Below, piece after piece: positions 52,523-62,168 of a DNA stretch of 64,000 nucleotides. Position 1 is the stretch's first letter. Each line of letters begins with the position of its first letter. Origin of the DNA: Candidatus Borkfalkia avistercoris (GTDB lineage Bacteria > Bacillota > Clostridia > Christensenellales > Borkfalkiaceae); assembly GCA_019115995.1 (NCBI GenBank), contig DXCL01000009.1:85680-149679 (forward strand), in the 5' to 3' direction. Under the pieces are notes generated by a model. It was not told the DNA's origin. It did not search any database and saw only the letters and a program-made list of their open reading frames with translations. The translations under genes and the position numbers were made by a program.

Positions 52523-52628
52523 ATTTTTCTTTATTGAGAGGAACTATGATCAAAGAAACCACATCTTGCTGCGCCGTATATAACAAAACCATGTCCTGTA
52601 AAATTCGTCTGTAAAGCAACTTTCTCAT
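52440..52628 (-). CDS. Short N-terminal frame, possibly broken gene
   Basis: A 62-codon frame from ATG at 52628, preceded by AGAGGA and a good promoter. Only its first 36 residues (MRKLLYRRILQDMVLLY, then DVVSLIIVPLNKEK) look protein-like; after that the composition becomes odd while the alternative frame (52085-52522) looks coding. Probably the first part of a frameshifted gene. Confidence 0.4.
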   Translation of the reverse strand: MRKLLYRRILQDMVLLYTAQQDVVSLIIVPLNKEKYALYDECGRNKNAPSRCGRFGVFGVAL

Positions 52629-52658
52629 GATGTTTCCTCTCGCCGTCAAGTTAACCTA

Positions 52659-52686
52659 ATTCTACCACAAAAAAAAGGGCTGTCAA
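52659..52686 (-). promoter_or_regulatory. Promoter of the possible broken gene
   Basis: Minus-strand TTGACA (52681-52686), 16-base spacer, TAGAAT (52659-52664). Confidence 0.65.
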
Positions 52687-52835
52687 GACACCCTGGAAAA
52701 ATCAAATCATAATGCTATACCCGATGTAAAATATTCTTGCATTAAATTATTGAAAACGCAGCACGTACATTCAGTTCTTCGCCAATATCGAAAAAAACAA
52801 AACTTGGCGTATACCATAAAATTGCGGGCACGAAA

Positions 52836-52874
52836 AAAGCCGCCTCCGGATGAATCCGAAGGCGGCTTTTTATA
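52836..52874. terminator. Terminator-like hairpin in a gene-free stretch
   Basis: AAAAGCCGCCTCCGGA pairs with TCCGAAGGCGGCTTTT (one mismatch) around TGAA, with A and T runs on both sides. The surrounding 52690-53283 holds no gene I can support; another inverted repeat ACAACCGC/GCGGTTGT lies at about 53003-53030. Confidence 0.7.
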
Positions 52875-53283
52875 CGGTTTGCCTTTTACTGTACGCTTTT
52901 TATTTGCCGCTGAGATGAAACGGCATTACAAACGCCGCTTCGCCTACCCCGACCGTAAACGGCAGCGCACCGTTTCAGGCACTCTGTTGCGGTAAATTTG
53001 GAACAACCGCCGCGACTCCGCAGCGGTTGTACTCTATTCGTTGACCTTCCGACGGCCGATCTTGCAGGAGCTATTCCGTTCGATCGCCCCGATCTTTAAT
53101 TTGGGCAATACTTTTTCAAATACCATACTCACCATACCGAATTACTCAGCCAACTTCGCAGCCGAATCACAGGGTCTTTTTTTCATGGCATTTACGATTA
53201 GCAAGTACGTTGAACCAAGCCCCCTCGCAACTTTATCTCAGCCTTTGTCCTCGTTTACTTTTTGGGGTAAGGGAACCCCGAAA

Positions 53284-54603
53284 TCAAATACACCCAATTG
53301 TTTGCAGCAGCACCTGTGCATAAACCCTATGCATATAATCGTTCGGGTGGTTGGTGTTATTGCTTGTGATATCGGCAAAGCGTTTGGTCTTCACAATGTG
53401 TTGATATACAGACAAAACATCAGCAAAAGCAATCCCGATCCCCTTATCGCGACCCGCCTCGGTAATCCTGTACAAAACTGACTTGTAAGACGGTTGCCAG
53501 TTGCAAAGCGGCTGATGATCCCCCCAATTTGCTTTTATTTCCTGATTCGGCAACATCGAAGAAATCAATACGATCTCGCTGTCAGGACACTTCTGATTGA
53601 TCATGTCTATCAGCGTCTGTATATTGTTTCCATAATCTTCGGGCTGAATGCTTCCCCCGTCGTTCATGCCGAATGCGATCACGATAAGATCAGGAGCATC
53701 GGCGATCATCGTTTCAAAATTTACGATCCCGTCTTTCTCATATAACGGCCACCGCGAGGTTTTCCCTGCCGAAGAATAATTTTTCAAAGTGATCCGCTTG
53801 TTCGGATATTGCTCTTGCAATTGAGAAATAAAAAGTTCAATATATGGCGGCATATGCGGCGCCAGATCGACGTTCCCGTACCCCGAAGCAGTCCAACCCT
53901 GCGATATGCTATCGCCGATACAGGCCACTTTCAGCGCATTCTCATCATCTTCATTCAATATAGCACTTGTATTTTTGAGATAAACACTTTGATCTTGCGG
54001 TACTGAACCGCTCCAAAGCGCACTGTGACGATAGGTCACGCAAACCTGCCATTGCGTCATACCCTGCCGATGCTCTCCGTTTTCATAAATCGCTTCACTG
54101 TAAATCTGCGCGCCCGTTCCGTAAATTTCCGGCATATTTGCGGAGGAACTCGGATCGTAAACATCTAAATAAAACGAATCGTAAGGCATCGCTTTAATGC
54201 TGCCGCCTGTTAAAATCTGCAACCGGCCGTCTGCCGTAAGCTTATAGTCTTTTCCTTCTTCATAGCGGATACCTAAGCCATAATTCCTTACAGAAATGAT
54301 CTGTTTTGCAGGATATAATAACTGAATCGGCTCTACACTGCCGTCTTTTTCTGCCAAAACAAAGACCGTTTCCGCCGAAGCAATCCCTCCGTCGTTCCAA
54401 ACAGGAACCATATAAGTTTCTCTGTCATAAGCATCAATATCAAATCTTTCTAAATCTTCGATACTGCCATCGGGCCAATCGGGATCGACTTCTTCACTCA
54501 AATGATTTTCTTTCTCCGTTTCATTTTCTTTATCCTTGCTACACCCCGAAAACAGGCAGAAAAATGCAAGCGCGCTTAATAAAATACATAACATACGTTT
54601 CAT
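53284..54603 (-). CDS. SGNH/GDSL-type hydrolase lipoprotein
   Basis: Secreted lipoprotein of 439 residues. Signal peptide ends Leu-Phe-Ser-Gly-Cys. A beta-rich N-terminal domain (about 50-225) precedes the SGNH domain: block I IGDSISQGW (catalytic Ser), an Asn in IAFGMNDGG and catalytic Asp/His in NHPNDYMHRVYAQ near the end. Such enzymes deacetylate or de-esterify glycans. ATG at 54603 follows AGGAG by six bases. Last gene of the carbohydrate operon, 10 bases after the GH39-like gene. Confidence 0.9.
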   Translation of the reverse strand: MKRMLCILLSALAFFCLFSGCSKDKENETEKENHLSEEVDPDWPDGSIEDLERFDIDAYDRETYMVPVWNDGGIASAETVFVLAEKDGSVEPIQLLYPAKQIISVRNYGLGIRYEEGKDYKLTADGRLQILTGGSIKAMPYDSFYLDVYDPSSSANMPEIYGTGAQIYSEAIYENGEHRQGMTQWQVCVTYRHSALWSGSVPQDQSVYLKNTSAILNEDDENALKVACIGDSISQGWTASGYGNVDLAPHMPPYIELFISQLQEQYPNKRITLKNYSSAGKTSRWPLYEKDGIVNFETMIADAPDLIVIAFGMNDGGSIQPEDYGNNIQTLIDMINQKCPDSEIVLISSMLPNQEIKANWGDHQPLCNWQPSYKSVLYRITEAGRDKGIGIAFADVLSVYQHIVKTKRFADITSNNTNHPNDYMHRVYAQVLLQTIGCI

Positions 54604-54613
54604 ACGACTCTCC

Positions 54614-56629
54614 TTACTCGACGAAAAACTTTGCGGCCGACCCCGCTCCCGCATTGCGGATCAGATAACTGATCTCCACCACGCCGTCCCAGTTCTTGGG
54701 AGCATATTGTTTCAAATCCAGAGTACATTTATTAGAATCGTCAAACAACAAGCTTTGCTCGGCAGCGCGTCCCGTCCCAAAAGGCGCTAACATATTGTAT
54801 TCAAACCCTTCAAGTGAAATATAAACGGCGTTGCTGAAGCCTTCAGCCGTATGAAAATCGACACGGACGCCCAACGAGCTGCTTTCGCCCGCAGCGAGCT
54901 CGCCCCATGTTTCATACCGAAAAGTTAGCGAAGGATTTTTATTCATTTCTCCGAGAATAACGGCAATGCCGGCTTCCCCTTCTTCCTCCCCTGCCATTCC
55001 GACATATGCATTCATGCTTTGATTAAAAATATCGGCATACGGCAAGTTGTCTCCCCTGTCGGCGTAATAATACTCCTTTTTTAGCAATTTACCTATATTT
55101 ATGCTCTTATCAAGTTCGGACATTTTTGCACTTGTATTAAATTCAATATAATACGCCCCTTTCACGGCAATATCTAATGTTTCACTCCCGCGTTCCTTTA
55201 CCCGATTTATCGTTTTATAAATTTCCGGCATTTTTTCCGGCAATCTTTGGGTATAATACTCCGGATCGATTCGGTAAATTGTGCATTCATCGGCTTCAAA
55301 CGGTAAGCTTGACCAATTGATCGTAACCTGTTGCCGCTCATTTAAAGAGCGATTATACACTATGATCCCCGCGCGTTGCGAATCGGCGCCGGATAATATG
55401 CCGACTTTTTCCGAATCGTTAACAACATGTATCCTGTCTACCGGCAATCTGCCGTACGTCCATAAAACATGATAGACCGGATTTACTGCCAAATATTCTT
55501 CAAATAATCCGAACTGATCCGTACTCAACCACATCGGCCAGGAAACACGCGTAACATCAGAAGCCTCGTTAATACGAAGGATTGAATCATAAAAAGCCCA
55601 TACCTGTTCATACGTATCGTTCATTTGACTCTTCCCCCCGAAAAAATCGTTGGAAACGGGGTGAAATTCAGTCAAGTGCATCTGCACTTTCCGCAGATCC
55701 ATCGTCTGCGATGTCTTGTTGAAGGCTCCCCTCAATTCATTCAGTTGATAATTAAAATTCCCTGTACCGCCTTCGTTGATATAATCTCCCTCCAAATCTC
55801 CGTCGCTCGGCCCGTAAAAATGCCACGAAAAGCCGTCGGGCAACGAATCATTCTCGGCCGAAGATTCCCAAAAATAGTCCCACCCGGTCATTTCTTTGCC
55901 GTTAAATATTTCTTTCTCCTGTATAAATTGCAGGGGGCGGGCAATTCCGGGAGATATTACCGTAGAAAATATATTCGCATCATAATACGCGCCGGCACCT
56001 GTTACGACCGTATCGATCCATTCCTGCGCCGAACCAAGCCAATAAGTATTGCCCTCCAAATCCGGTTCGTTCCAAGTTTCCAGAACCGCATAAATATCAT
56101 TTCGCTTCAAATAATCTGCCGCGTTGTAGCAAAATTCATAATAACGGTCAAGATCGGGCACGTTTCTAAAATCCACGTCGTCTCCGTCCTTTGTCGCGTA
56201 AGAGGGCGTACCGACCATAACCAAATAGGGAGTAACGCCGTTTTCCCGACAGCAATCTATAAATTCGCGCGCAAGGCTCCACTCACCGTCGGAAAGTCCG
56301 CTTTGACCGTTCCTGCCGATCGGTTTACCGATACCGTTCTGCTCATTGCCAAACATCATATCGATGCGGAAATGGTCAGGCTTTAATTGCTGTATCCCTT
56401 TAAGCGTATCCAAAGCAGAAGGGTCAAGCGTGCCGTCCGCATCTCCCATAAACGTCCATGTAGGATTGAACATGTCTATTTTCTTCAAATTTTGAGGCAA
56501 CGAACCATCTTTTTGAGAAAAATCAACCGAAAAAACAGTTCCTTTATCCGTGCAGGCAGATAAAAACGAAATTGTTGAGACACTCATAAAGCAGGCGAGC
56601 GCCAAAGAAATCCATCTTGTATTTTTCAT
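54614..56629 (-). CDS. GH39-like glycoside hydrolase lipoprotein
   Basis: Secreted lipoprotein of 671 residues. Signal ends Phe-Leu-Ser-Ala-Cys. A TIM barrel (about 45-410) holds the acid/base Glu in ETWNEPDLEGN and a likely nucleophile Glu in MHLTEFHP, placing it with clan GH-A enzymes near GH39 (xylosidase/iduronidase type). The C-terminal part (420-671) is beta-rich. Substrate unknown. ATG follows GGAGG by five bases. Confidence 0.86.
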   Translation of the reverse strand: MKNTRWISLALACFMSVSTISFLSACTDKGTVFSVDFSQKDGSLPQNLKKIDMFNPTWTFMGDADGTLDPSALDTLKGIQQLKPDHFRIDMMFGNEQNGIGKPIGRNGQSGLSDGEWSLAREFIDCCRENGVTPYLVMVGTPSYATKDGDDVDFRNVPDLDRYYEFCYNAADYLKRNDIYAVLETWNEPDLEGNTYWLGSAQEWIDTVVTGAGAYYDANIFSTVISPGIARPLQFIQEKEIFNGKEMTGWDYFWESSAENDSLPDGFSWHFYGPSDGDLEGDYINEGGTGNFNYQLNELRGAFNKTSQTMDLRKVQMHLTEFHPVSNDFFGGKSQMNDTYEQVWAFYDSILRINEASDVTRVSWPMWLSTDQFGLFEEYLAVNPVYHVLWTYGRLPVDRIHVVNDSEKVGILSGADSQRAGIIVYNRSLNERQQVTINWSSLPFEADECTIYRIDPEYYTQRLPEKMPEIYKTINRVKERGSETLDIAVKGAYYIEFNTSAKMSELDKSINIGKLLKKEYYYADRGDNLPYADIFNQSMNAYVGMAGEEEGEAGIAVILGEMNKNPSLTFRYETWGELAAGESSSLGVRVDFHTAEGFSNAVYISLEGFEYNMLAPFGTGRAAEQSLLFDDSNKCTLDLKQYAPKNWDGVVEISYLIRNAGAGSAAKFFVE

Positions 56630-56641
56630 CTTCCCCTCCCT

Positions 56642-57196
56642 TCAATATGAGATAGTAACATCGACATGCGTTAGGTCGTTTTCATTCCCGTATCCGGCAT
56701 TTAAGACAAAGTAAAGAGGCGCCCCAGCCGAAATTTTACATCGTAGTTCCCCCTTAGACCGGCTTTCTTTTCCGTTTCCGACCAAAGAACATTCTGCGAG
56801 AGGCGAATCTACTGCGGCATCATAAATTGAAAACTGCACGCCGTCATCAGTGGAGAGCTGAACACCTATCAACCACAGAGAATAAGTAATGGTTACAGTT
56901 CCCTTTTTGGGAGGATCAAATCTAAGAACAATATCCTCATTTTGATGAGGCATCCACTCGGCTCCCGATACCGTGGCAAGAGTAGAATTGTATGCACCCT
57001 TGTACTCGTTAAACGTCATATTCGTCGGTTGAAAAGCAACGTCTCCGAATAAATATGTCCACCCTTTATATCCCTGTATAGAACTGAAATCCTCTATATT
57101 TCCGAAGCTGTCGAATTCTTTATATTTTCCTCCACACCCCGCAAAGAGCGCTAAACATAAAACAAAAAACACGAATACAGAAATCCCTTTTTTCAT
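56642..57196 (-). CDS. Lipoprotein related to the upstream double-module protein
   Basis: Lipoprotein of 184 residues with signal ending Leu-Phe-Ala-Gly-Cys. The body is one beta-sandwich-like domain whose start (YKGWTYLFGD) matches the second module of the preceding gene (GWFYAFGS). ATG at 57196 overlaps the upstream stop (ATGA). Inferred to bind or display the substrate of the locus. Confidence 0.78.
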   Translation of the reverse strand: MKKGISVFVFFVLCLALFAGCGGKYKEFDSFGNIEDFSSIQGYKGWTYLFGDVAFQPTNMTFNEYKGAYNSTLATVSGAEWMPHQNEDIVLRFDPPKKGTVTITYSLWLIGVQLSTDDGVQFSIYDAAVDSPLAECSLVGNGKESRSKGELRCKISAGAPLYFVLNAGYGNENDLTHVDVTISY

Positions 57197-58539
57197 TGTT
57201 TTTTCCTCTTTCGATTGACGGCTAAAATCGTAACGAAAACCGCCAGCCCCACGGTCAATACAGATCCTGCTATTATACCGACCGTTTGTCCTGTCGTCAG
57301 GCAATTGTTCTGTATATCTTCACTTATAATAGATGTATCGGACATATCCGCCTCATTTTCAGCCAGAGACAAATAGCTGAAACGGTCAAGAGCGCTTTCC
57401 TGATCTTCGATCTGCACACAAAAAATATTTGTTATGAATTCGACGCTGTCACCGACCTCATCATATTTCGGCCCTGTTCCCAAAGAAAAAATAATTGAAT
57501 CACCTTTTTTCACATTGATTTCCCGCTCAGGGATATCATAGACCTTCTTGCCGTAATAGTCGCAGGTTTCCTGCCATAACATGTTCCCGTTGTGATATAA
57601 CCCCGCAAGGGAACCATCTCCTTCCGTTGACGAACGCGACACTGCCCCGCTTACGGCGACTTTACCATCAAAATCTGAGATCCATATTTTAAGATTATCA
57701 AATTTTCCCGAAGGGTGCATAATCGTTTGCCCGATAAATTGATACGGGAAATGACTCGTCCACTGATACGCGCCGTATACATACCGCCAATTCATCAAAC
57801 TGTATTTTTTTACCGACCCGAAAGCATAAAACCAACCGTCTTTCCCCTGCTCGTTGGAGTAGTTGCGAATCGGTGCGACAGAGCAGCCGAGAAATTCGGA
57901 AAGTTGCGCGTCTTCCGCTGATTCGTCTTTCGTAAACTCAACATCAAAAACGCATGTGTTCCCGTCGCCATCATTATTTCCGTTTTTATTTACGGATAGC
58001 GCTATCAAATCCCCGGCGTTTACATATATATCCGTAAATAAAAATTCTATAGGCACGTCGTTCAAAATCTCGCAGCCGCTGTACCGCGGTTCCAAAGGTA
58101 CCGCTTCCAGATACCGCCCCTCTTCGAACTTACGCATTTCAATAGAAATCTTTATTCCGTCAGCGTTGCCTCCTTCCATAAAGTTTGCATTACTTTTCAA
58201 CCGTACACTTCCGGCTATGTTGACCCTACCCTTCGCGGGGGAGCGCCATGCTTTTATCGTGTCGCCGTAGTTTCCGGGATGCAGATTTACCGCGGTAGCC
58301 GATTCGATTTCGGCTTGGGCAAAAGTATCATAGTCTGTGTACCTCCACAGGCTATCCGAATTTTTAAACATCTTAAAGTATCTGCCTGAAAAATCTCCGT
58401 AAAAGTAATAGAGCTCTCCTTTTGAAGACGTTTCGGCAAGTATATTTGGAAAGCAAACTTCCTTAAACGAGCAAAAAAACGCTATCAAACCAAACAAGAC
58501 CGCGAAAGCACACCAGATCAACCTTTTGCCCTTTACCAT
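57193..58539 (-). CDS. Membrane-anchored two-module surface protein
   Basis: Protein of 448 residues. N-terminal signal-anchor (about 8-28), a first beta-sandwich-like module (about 45-220, starting ELYYFYGDFSG), a second (about 235-400, GWFYAFGSVKKY), and a C-terminal membrane segment with a basic end (AVNRKRKKQ). The start at 58539 is ten bases after AGGAGG. No catalytic motif seen; likely a surface glycan-binding protein. Unknown family. Confidence 0.75.
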   Translation of the reverse strand: MVKGKRLIWCAFAVLFGLIAFFCSFKEVCFPNILAETSSKGELYYFYGDFSGRYFKMFKNSDSLWRYTDYDTFAQAEIESATAVNLHPGNYGDTIKAWRSPAKGRVNIAGSVRLKSNANFMEGGNADGIKISIEMRKFEEGRYLEAVPLEPRYSGCEILNDVPIEFLFTDIYVNAGDLIALSVNKNGNNDGDGNTCVFDVEFTKDESAEDAQLSEFLGCSVAPIRNYSNEQGKDGWFYAFGSVKKYSLMNWRYVYGAYQWTSHFPYQFIGQTIMHPSGKFDNLKIWISDFDGKVAVSGAVSRSSTEGDGSLAGLYHNGNMLWQETCDYYGKKVYDIPEREINVKKGDSIIFSLGTGPKYDEVGDSVEFITNIFCVQIEDQESALDRFSYLSLAENEADMSDTSIISEDIQNNCLTTGQTVGIIAGSVLTVGLAVFVTILAVNRKRKKQ

Positions 58540-58581
58540 ACATGCGATTCCTCCTACCGAAATTTTTAATGTCATGCGCGT

Positions 58582-60348
58582 TTATGCAAACACCAGTCTT
58601 CCGTCTTCGCCGATTTCCGGAGCGGTCACTTTAACTCCATGTCCGACGGCTATGTTATAGGCATCTGCAATAGCCTGTCCTTTGTATGTTGTTTTCATAG
58701 TATCAACATAGCTTGCCCATGCGGTATTGAACGCTGAATTATAGTTACGGAACGTTGCCCACCATTCTTCCGGTTTTTTCGAAAAATCCGGTTCGGCGAC
58801 CGCATAATCTTTATTTCGTTCCATACTCGTAAATTCTGTGATCATTTTATCGCACAAGCCCTCAAAATACTCTGTATACGTATTTTCGGTGAGCATGTAA
58901 TAGTCGGGATAGCGGTTATAACCTTTTGCTTTTTCCATTGCCGCGATCACTTTATCACTGTTCGTTTGCATTTCGTTGTAATAATTGGAAGTTATGTTGG
59001 TAAACAGTCTAAGCCCGCTGAACGTGTCTTTCCCGTCTATCGTCCAATAAATGCCATGCTCCTCGTCTTCATAACCCATGAGCGAAACTTTTTTTTCTTC
59101 TCCGGTTGCCGGATCCTTTTCAACTTTATAATGTACGCCTTCTATACCGTAAGTCAAAAGATCTACCGCTTCATCGCTTAAAAGCCAGTTCATGAGTTTT
59201 AACGCATCGTTACGCTTTTCCTCTGAAAGAGAGGCGCTGATAGAAACAGACGTCCAAAAATTCGGGTGCCCCTGAATACCGAATGAACCGTCTTCGCCCT
59301 TCGGCGGCGCGAACATTACGATGTTTTCCGCTGCTTCTTCATACGTCCAGCCCTTTTGCGTAACGAAATAAGAGCAAATCATATTTAGCGTAACCTGGTT
59401 CTCGATAATGCCTACGTTACCGTTTCCGAAGGAATCGATCTTATCCTTGCTTTCATTTGTGACCCAGCTGGGATCCATGTATCCGTTTGTAAGCAAACTG
59501 TTGATAAAACTCACAACATACTTGTTGCCGTTGCTTATCCCGCTAAAATCGTATTTACCGTCTTTATCGTTATCTTCCATAATACGATACCCTCCGCCCG
59601 CAACATATAACCAGTTATCCGAATACATGTCTTTGGAAGAGGTATATCCGTAAGTCTGCGTGCTCGAATCGTTATCGGGATCGTAAATGGTAAACGCACG
59701 ACAAACGCGGTAAAATTCCATCAATGTTTCAGGAATCGTAAAGCAATATTCATCATATATTTCCTGCGTCATATCCGACTCTTGTGAAATCACGCCGTCT
59801 GCCACTAAAATAGAAGCCAGTTTCGCATTCAGATTATCCAGCCAGTCTTTGCGGATAAACATCGTATGCTCCTGCGTCCATACCGTCGGGATCATATACA
59901 TCTTGCCGTTCATAAAATCGATATTGCTTTTCAGAAACGAATACTTTTCAAGCTGCCTGTAAATATTCGGATACTCCGTCTCTGAAACGTAATCGGAAAT
60001 AGGCAGCAAAGCCTCCGAATCGATCATCTTTTTGAAAAGCGTAGGCGTTTCCGCCGTTCTGGAAATAAATACGTCAGGCAATTCCCCCGTATTAAAATAT
60101 TGCCGCAATTTTTGTTCTGCCTGCCCGCCGCCTGCCGTAAGACAAGTGAAGTCTACCCCGCAAAGCTTCATATATTCTTTATAAAGATCCGATTTACGTT
60201 TAATAGCCATGTTAACGCCACTCAAATCAGAATAAAACAACGTCAGCTTGCCGCTGTTCAACACATTTGAGCCACAACCGGCAAACATAGAAACCGTCGA
60301 TATGATAATTAAAAGCAATACAACCAGCTTTACAATAAATTTTTTCAT
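58582..60348 (-). CDS. Extracellular solute-binding lipoprotein (LipO-like)
   Basis: Substrate-binding protein of 588 residues for the adjacent ABC importer. Signal ends Met-Phe-Ala-Gly-Cys. Family 1 solute-binding features: FYSDLSGVN near the start, LPDVFISRTAETPTLF, IPTVWTQEHTMFIRKDWLD. Together with LplB/YtcP-type permeases it forms the usual oligosaccharide importer; no ATPase gene is here, as is typical, so a shared MsmX-like ATPase is likely elsewhere. ATG follows AGGAG by six bases. Confidence 0.93.
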   Translation of the reverse strand: MKKFIVKLVVLLLIIISTVSMFAGCGSNVLNSGKLTLFYSDLSGVNMAIKRKSDLYKEYMKLCGVDFTCLTAGGGQAEQKLRQYFNTGELPDVFISRTAETPTLFKKMIDSEALLPISDYVSETEYPNIYRQLEKYSFLKSNIDFMNGKMYMIPTVWTQEHTMFIRKDWLDNLNAKLASILVADGVISQESDMTQEIYDEYCFTIPETLMEFYRVCRAFTIYDPDNDSSTQTYGYTSSKDMYSDNWLYVAGGGYRIMEDNDKDGKYDFSGISNGNKYVVSFINSLLTNGYMDPSWVTNESKDKIDSFGNGNVGIIENQVTLNMICSYFVTQKGWTYEEAAENIVMFAPPKGEDGSFGIQGHPNFWTSVSISASLSEEKRNDALKLMNWLLSDEAVDLLTYGIEGVHYKVEKDPATGEEKKVSLMGYEDEEHGIYWTIDGKDTFSGLRLFTNITSNYYNEMQTNSDKVIAAMEKAKGYNRYPDYYMLTENTYTEYFEGLCDKMITEFTSMERNKDYAVAEPDFSKKPEEWWATFRNYNSAFNTAWASYVDTMKTTYKGQAIADAYNIAVGHGVKVTAPEIGEDGRLVFA

Positions 60349-60360
60349 AATAAACTCCTA

Positions 60361-61248
60361 TTAAGATTTTACTGCACCCAGCATAACGCCCTGAACAAAG
60401 TATTTTTGCAATGCAACATAAACGATTGCAATGGGAAACAAAGAAATTACAATGATTGCACCGTTTCTCCCTTCCGCAAACACCTTGGTCATATCGATTA
60501 TTCCTGCCTCCACATTATCCACAGAGGCATTCAGCGCCATTTTTACCTGATATGCCAACGGATACATTTCTTCATCTGTTAACAACACCATCGGCCAATA
60601 CCAATCGTTCCATTTTCCTACGAGAGTGAAAACCGCGATAGTTGCCAATCCTGCCTTAGAAAGAGGAAGAATAAACCGAAAAAGACACCCGAAATCGTCA
60701 CAGCCGTCCATGCGGGCAGACTCCAAAACCTCCTTCGGAACCTGAGCAAAAAAGTTCCGTAAAAGTATAATGTTAAAGGCCGAAACGCCGAAAGGAAGTA
60801 TCAACCCTGCAAAATTATTCGTAAGATTCAGAGAACGGAGCGTAAGCACCATGGGAATCAGCCCTCCGCTGAAAAACATGGTTATCAGAAGTAAAACAAA
60901 AAATATCCTCCTGCCCGGCAAATCGTTTTTCAGCAGCACGTATGCCCCCAACGAAAGGACCGCCATGGAATAAACCGTTGCGATCAGCGTTATGCAAACC
61001 GATATTATAAACGACCGCCCGATGAGATCCTGAAACAAAATAAGTTTGTACATTTCCAAATTAAAGTGCTTCGGGATAACAATAAATTTGGAGGCCAAAA
61101 AATCATCTCGCGAAGATACGGAAAGCATAACTTCATACAGCAACGGAAAAAGACAGCATGCCATAAACACGAACAGACAGACGTATATGATCGCTTTCCA
61201 TACAGTCATCGGGTTTTGTTTCAAACGCAATGTTCTTTCCCGTCTCAT
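60361..61248 (-). CDS. ABC transporter permease, YtcP/LplC type
   Basis: Inner-membrane permease of 295 residues with six membrane segments and the EAA loop ESARMDGCDDFGCLFRFILP, which contacts the ATPase. Second permease of an oligosaccharide importer. Start ATG overlaps the LplB stop (ATGA), and the stop is 13 bases before the binding-protein gene's ribosome site region. Confidence 0.95.
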   Translation of the reverse strand: MRRERTLRLKQNPMTVWKAIIYVCLFVFMACCLFPLLYEVMLSVSSRDDFLASKFIVIPKHFNLEMYKLILFQDLIGRSFIISVCITLIATVYSMAVLSLGAYVLLKNDLPGRRIFFVLLLITMFFSGGLIPMVLTLRSLNLTNNFAGLILPFGVSAFNIILLRNFFAQVPKEVLESARMDGCDDFGCLFRFILPLSKAGLATIAVFTLVGKWNDWYWPMVLLTDEEMYPLAYQVKMALNASVDNVEAGIIDMTKVFAEGRNGAIIVISLFPIAIVYVALQKYFVQGVMLGAVKS

Positions 61249-62168
61249 TCCGCCACCTCATACATGCCGTAACCGTTTATTTTTTTCACGATCGCATTGG
61301 CAGAAAGCAACAAAATAAAGTTGATAACAGACTTAAAAAGACCTATTGCCGTACCGCGCTCGTAATAACCTTCCTCAAAGCCGGTTCTCATCACCAAGGT
61401 GTCAATGACATCTGCCACGCTGTATACCGTAGGATTATATAAATTGTAGATCGCATCAAAATTTGCATTTAAAATATTCCCGACTTGCATTGTAAACATG
61501 ATCAAAATGATTGGTGACAAGCTCGGTAACGTTATGTACCTCGCCATTCCGAAACGTTTACAGCCATCGATCATTGCCGCCTCATATAACGTTGGATCGA
61601 TACTTGATATCCCTGCCGTATAAATGATCGTACCCCACCCTGCATCTTTGATAATACAGGAAACGATAAGCACGGGATAAAACAGCGCTTCCGAGGCGAG
61701 AAACTCAACGCGTGACAACCCGATATTTGCCAGTATATTGTTGACCGTGCCCGTAGAATAGTTTAAAAGCGAATTGATGATGCCAGCCAAAACAACCCAT
61801 GAAATAAAATTCGGAAAATAAATGCACGTTTGAATAAAACGTTTATACGGCCTATTTGTAACTTCGTTCAGAAGCAATGCCAAAAAAATCGGCGCGGGAA
61901 AACAGAATATCAAAGTCAATAAGCTGATCACGATCGTATTGCGGAACGCAGTAAAAAAATCAGGCAAAGAAAAAACCGCAATAAAATGCTTGAACCCGAC
62001 CCACTCGCTGCCCCATATCCCTTTGTTCGGCAAATAGTCCTTAAATGCAAGAATGATCCCATACATGGGATAATAGGAAAAAATAAGAAGCAAAACAAGT
62101 ACAGGCAGCATCATCATATATACTTGCTTGTTTTGCCAAATTTTTATTTTAAGATTTTTTTTGCTCAT
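61245..62168 (-). CDS. ABC transporter permease, LplB type
   Basis: Permease of 307 residues, six membrane segments, N-terminal PVLVLLLIFSYYPMYGI and EAA loop YEAAMIDGCKRFGMARYITLP. Heads the transporter part of the operon, overlapping the AraC gene end by 20 bases. Confidence 0.95.
   Translation of the reverse strand: MSKKNLKIKIWQNKQVYMMMLPVLVLLLIFSYYPMYGIILAFKDYLPNKGIWGSEWVGFKHFIAVFSLPDFFTAFRNTIVISLLTLIFCFPAPIFLALLLNEVTNRPYKRFIQTCIYFPNFISWVVLAGIINSLLNYSTGTVNNILANIGLSRVEFLASEALFYPVLIVSCIIKDAGWGTIIYTAGISSIDPTLYEAAMIDGCKRFGMARYITLPSLSPIILIMFTMQVGNILNANFDAIYNLYNPTVYSVADVIDTLVMRTGFEEGYYERGTAIGLFKSVINFILLLSANAIVKKINGYGMYEVAE

Noticed and set aside
53041..53481. 146-codon plus frame overlapping the SGNH gene end
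   Set aside because: Starts at a weak codon, overlaps a clear gene on the other strand for about 200 bases, and matches nothing I know.
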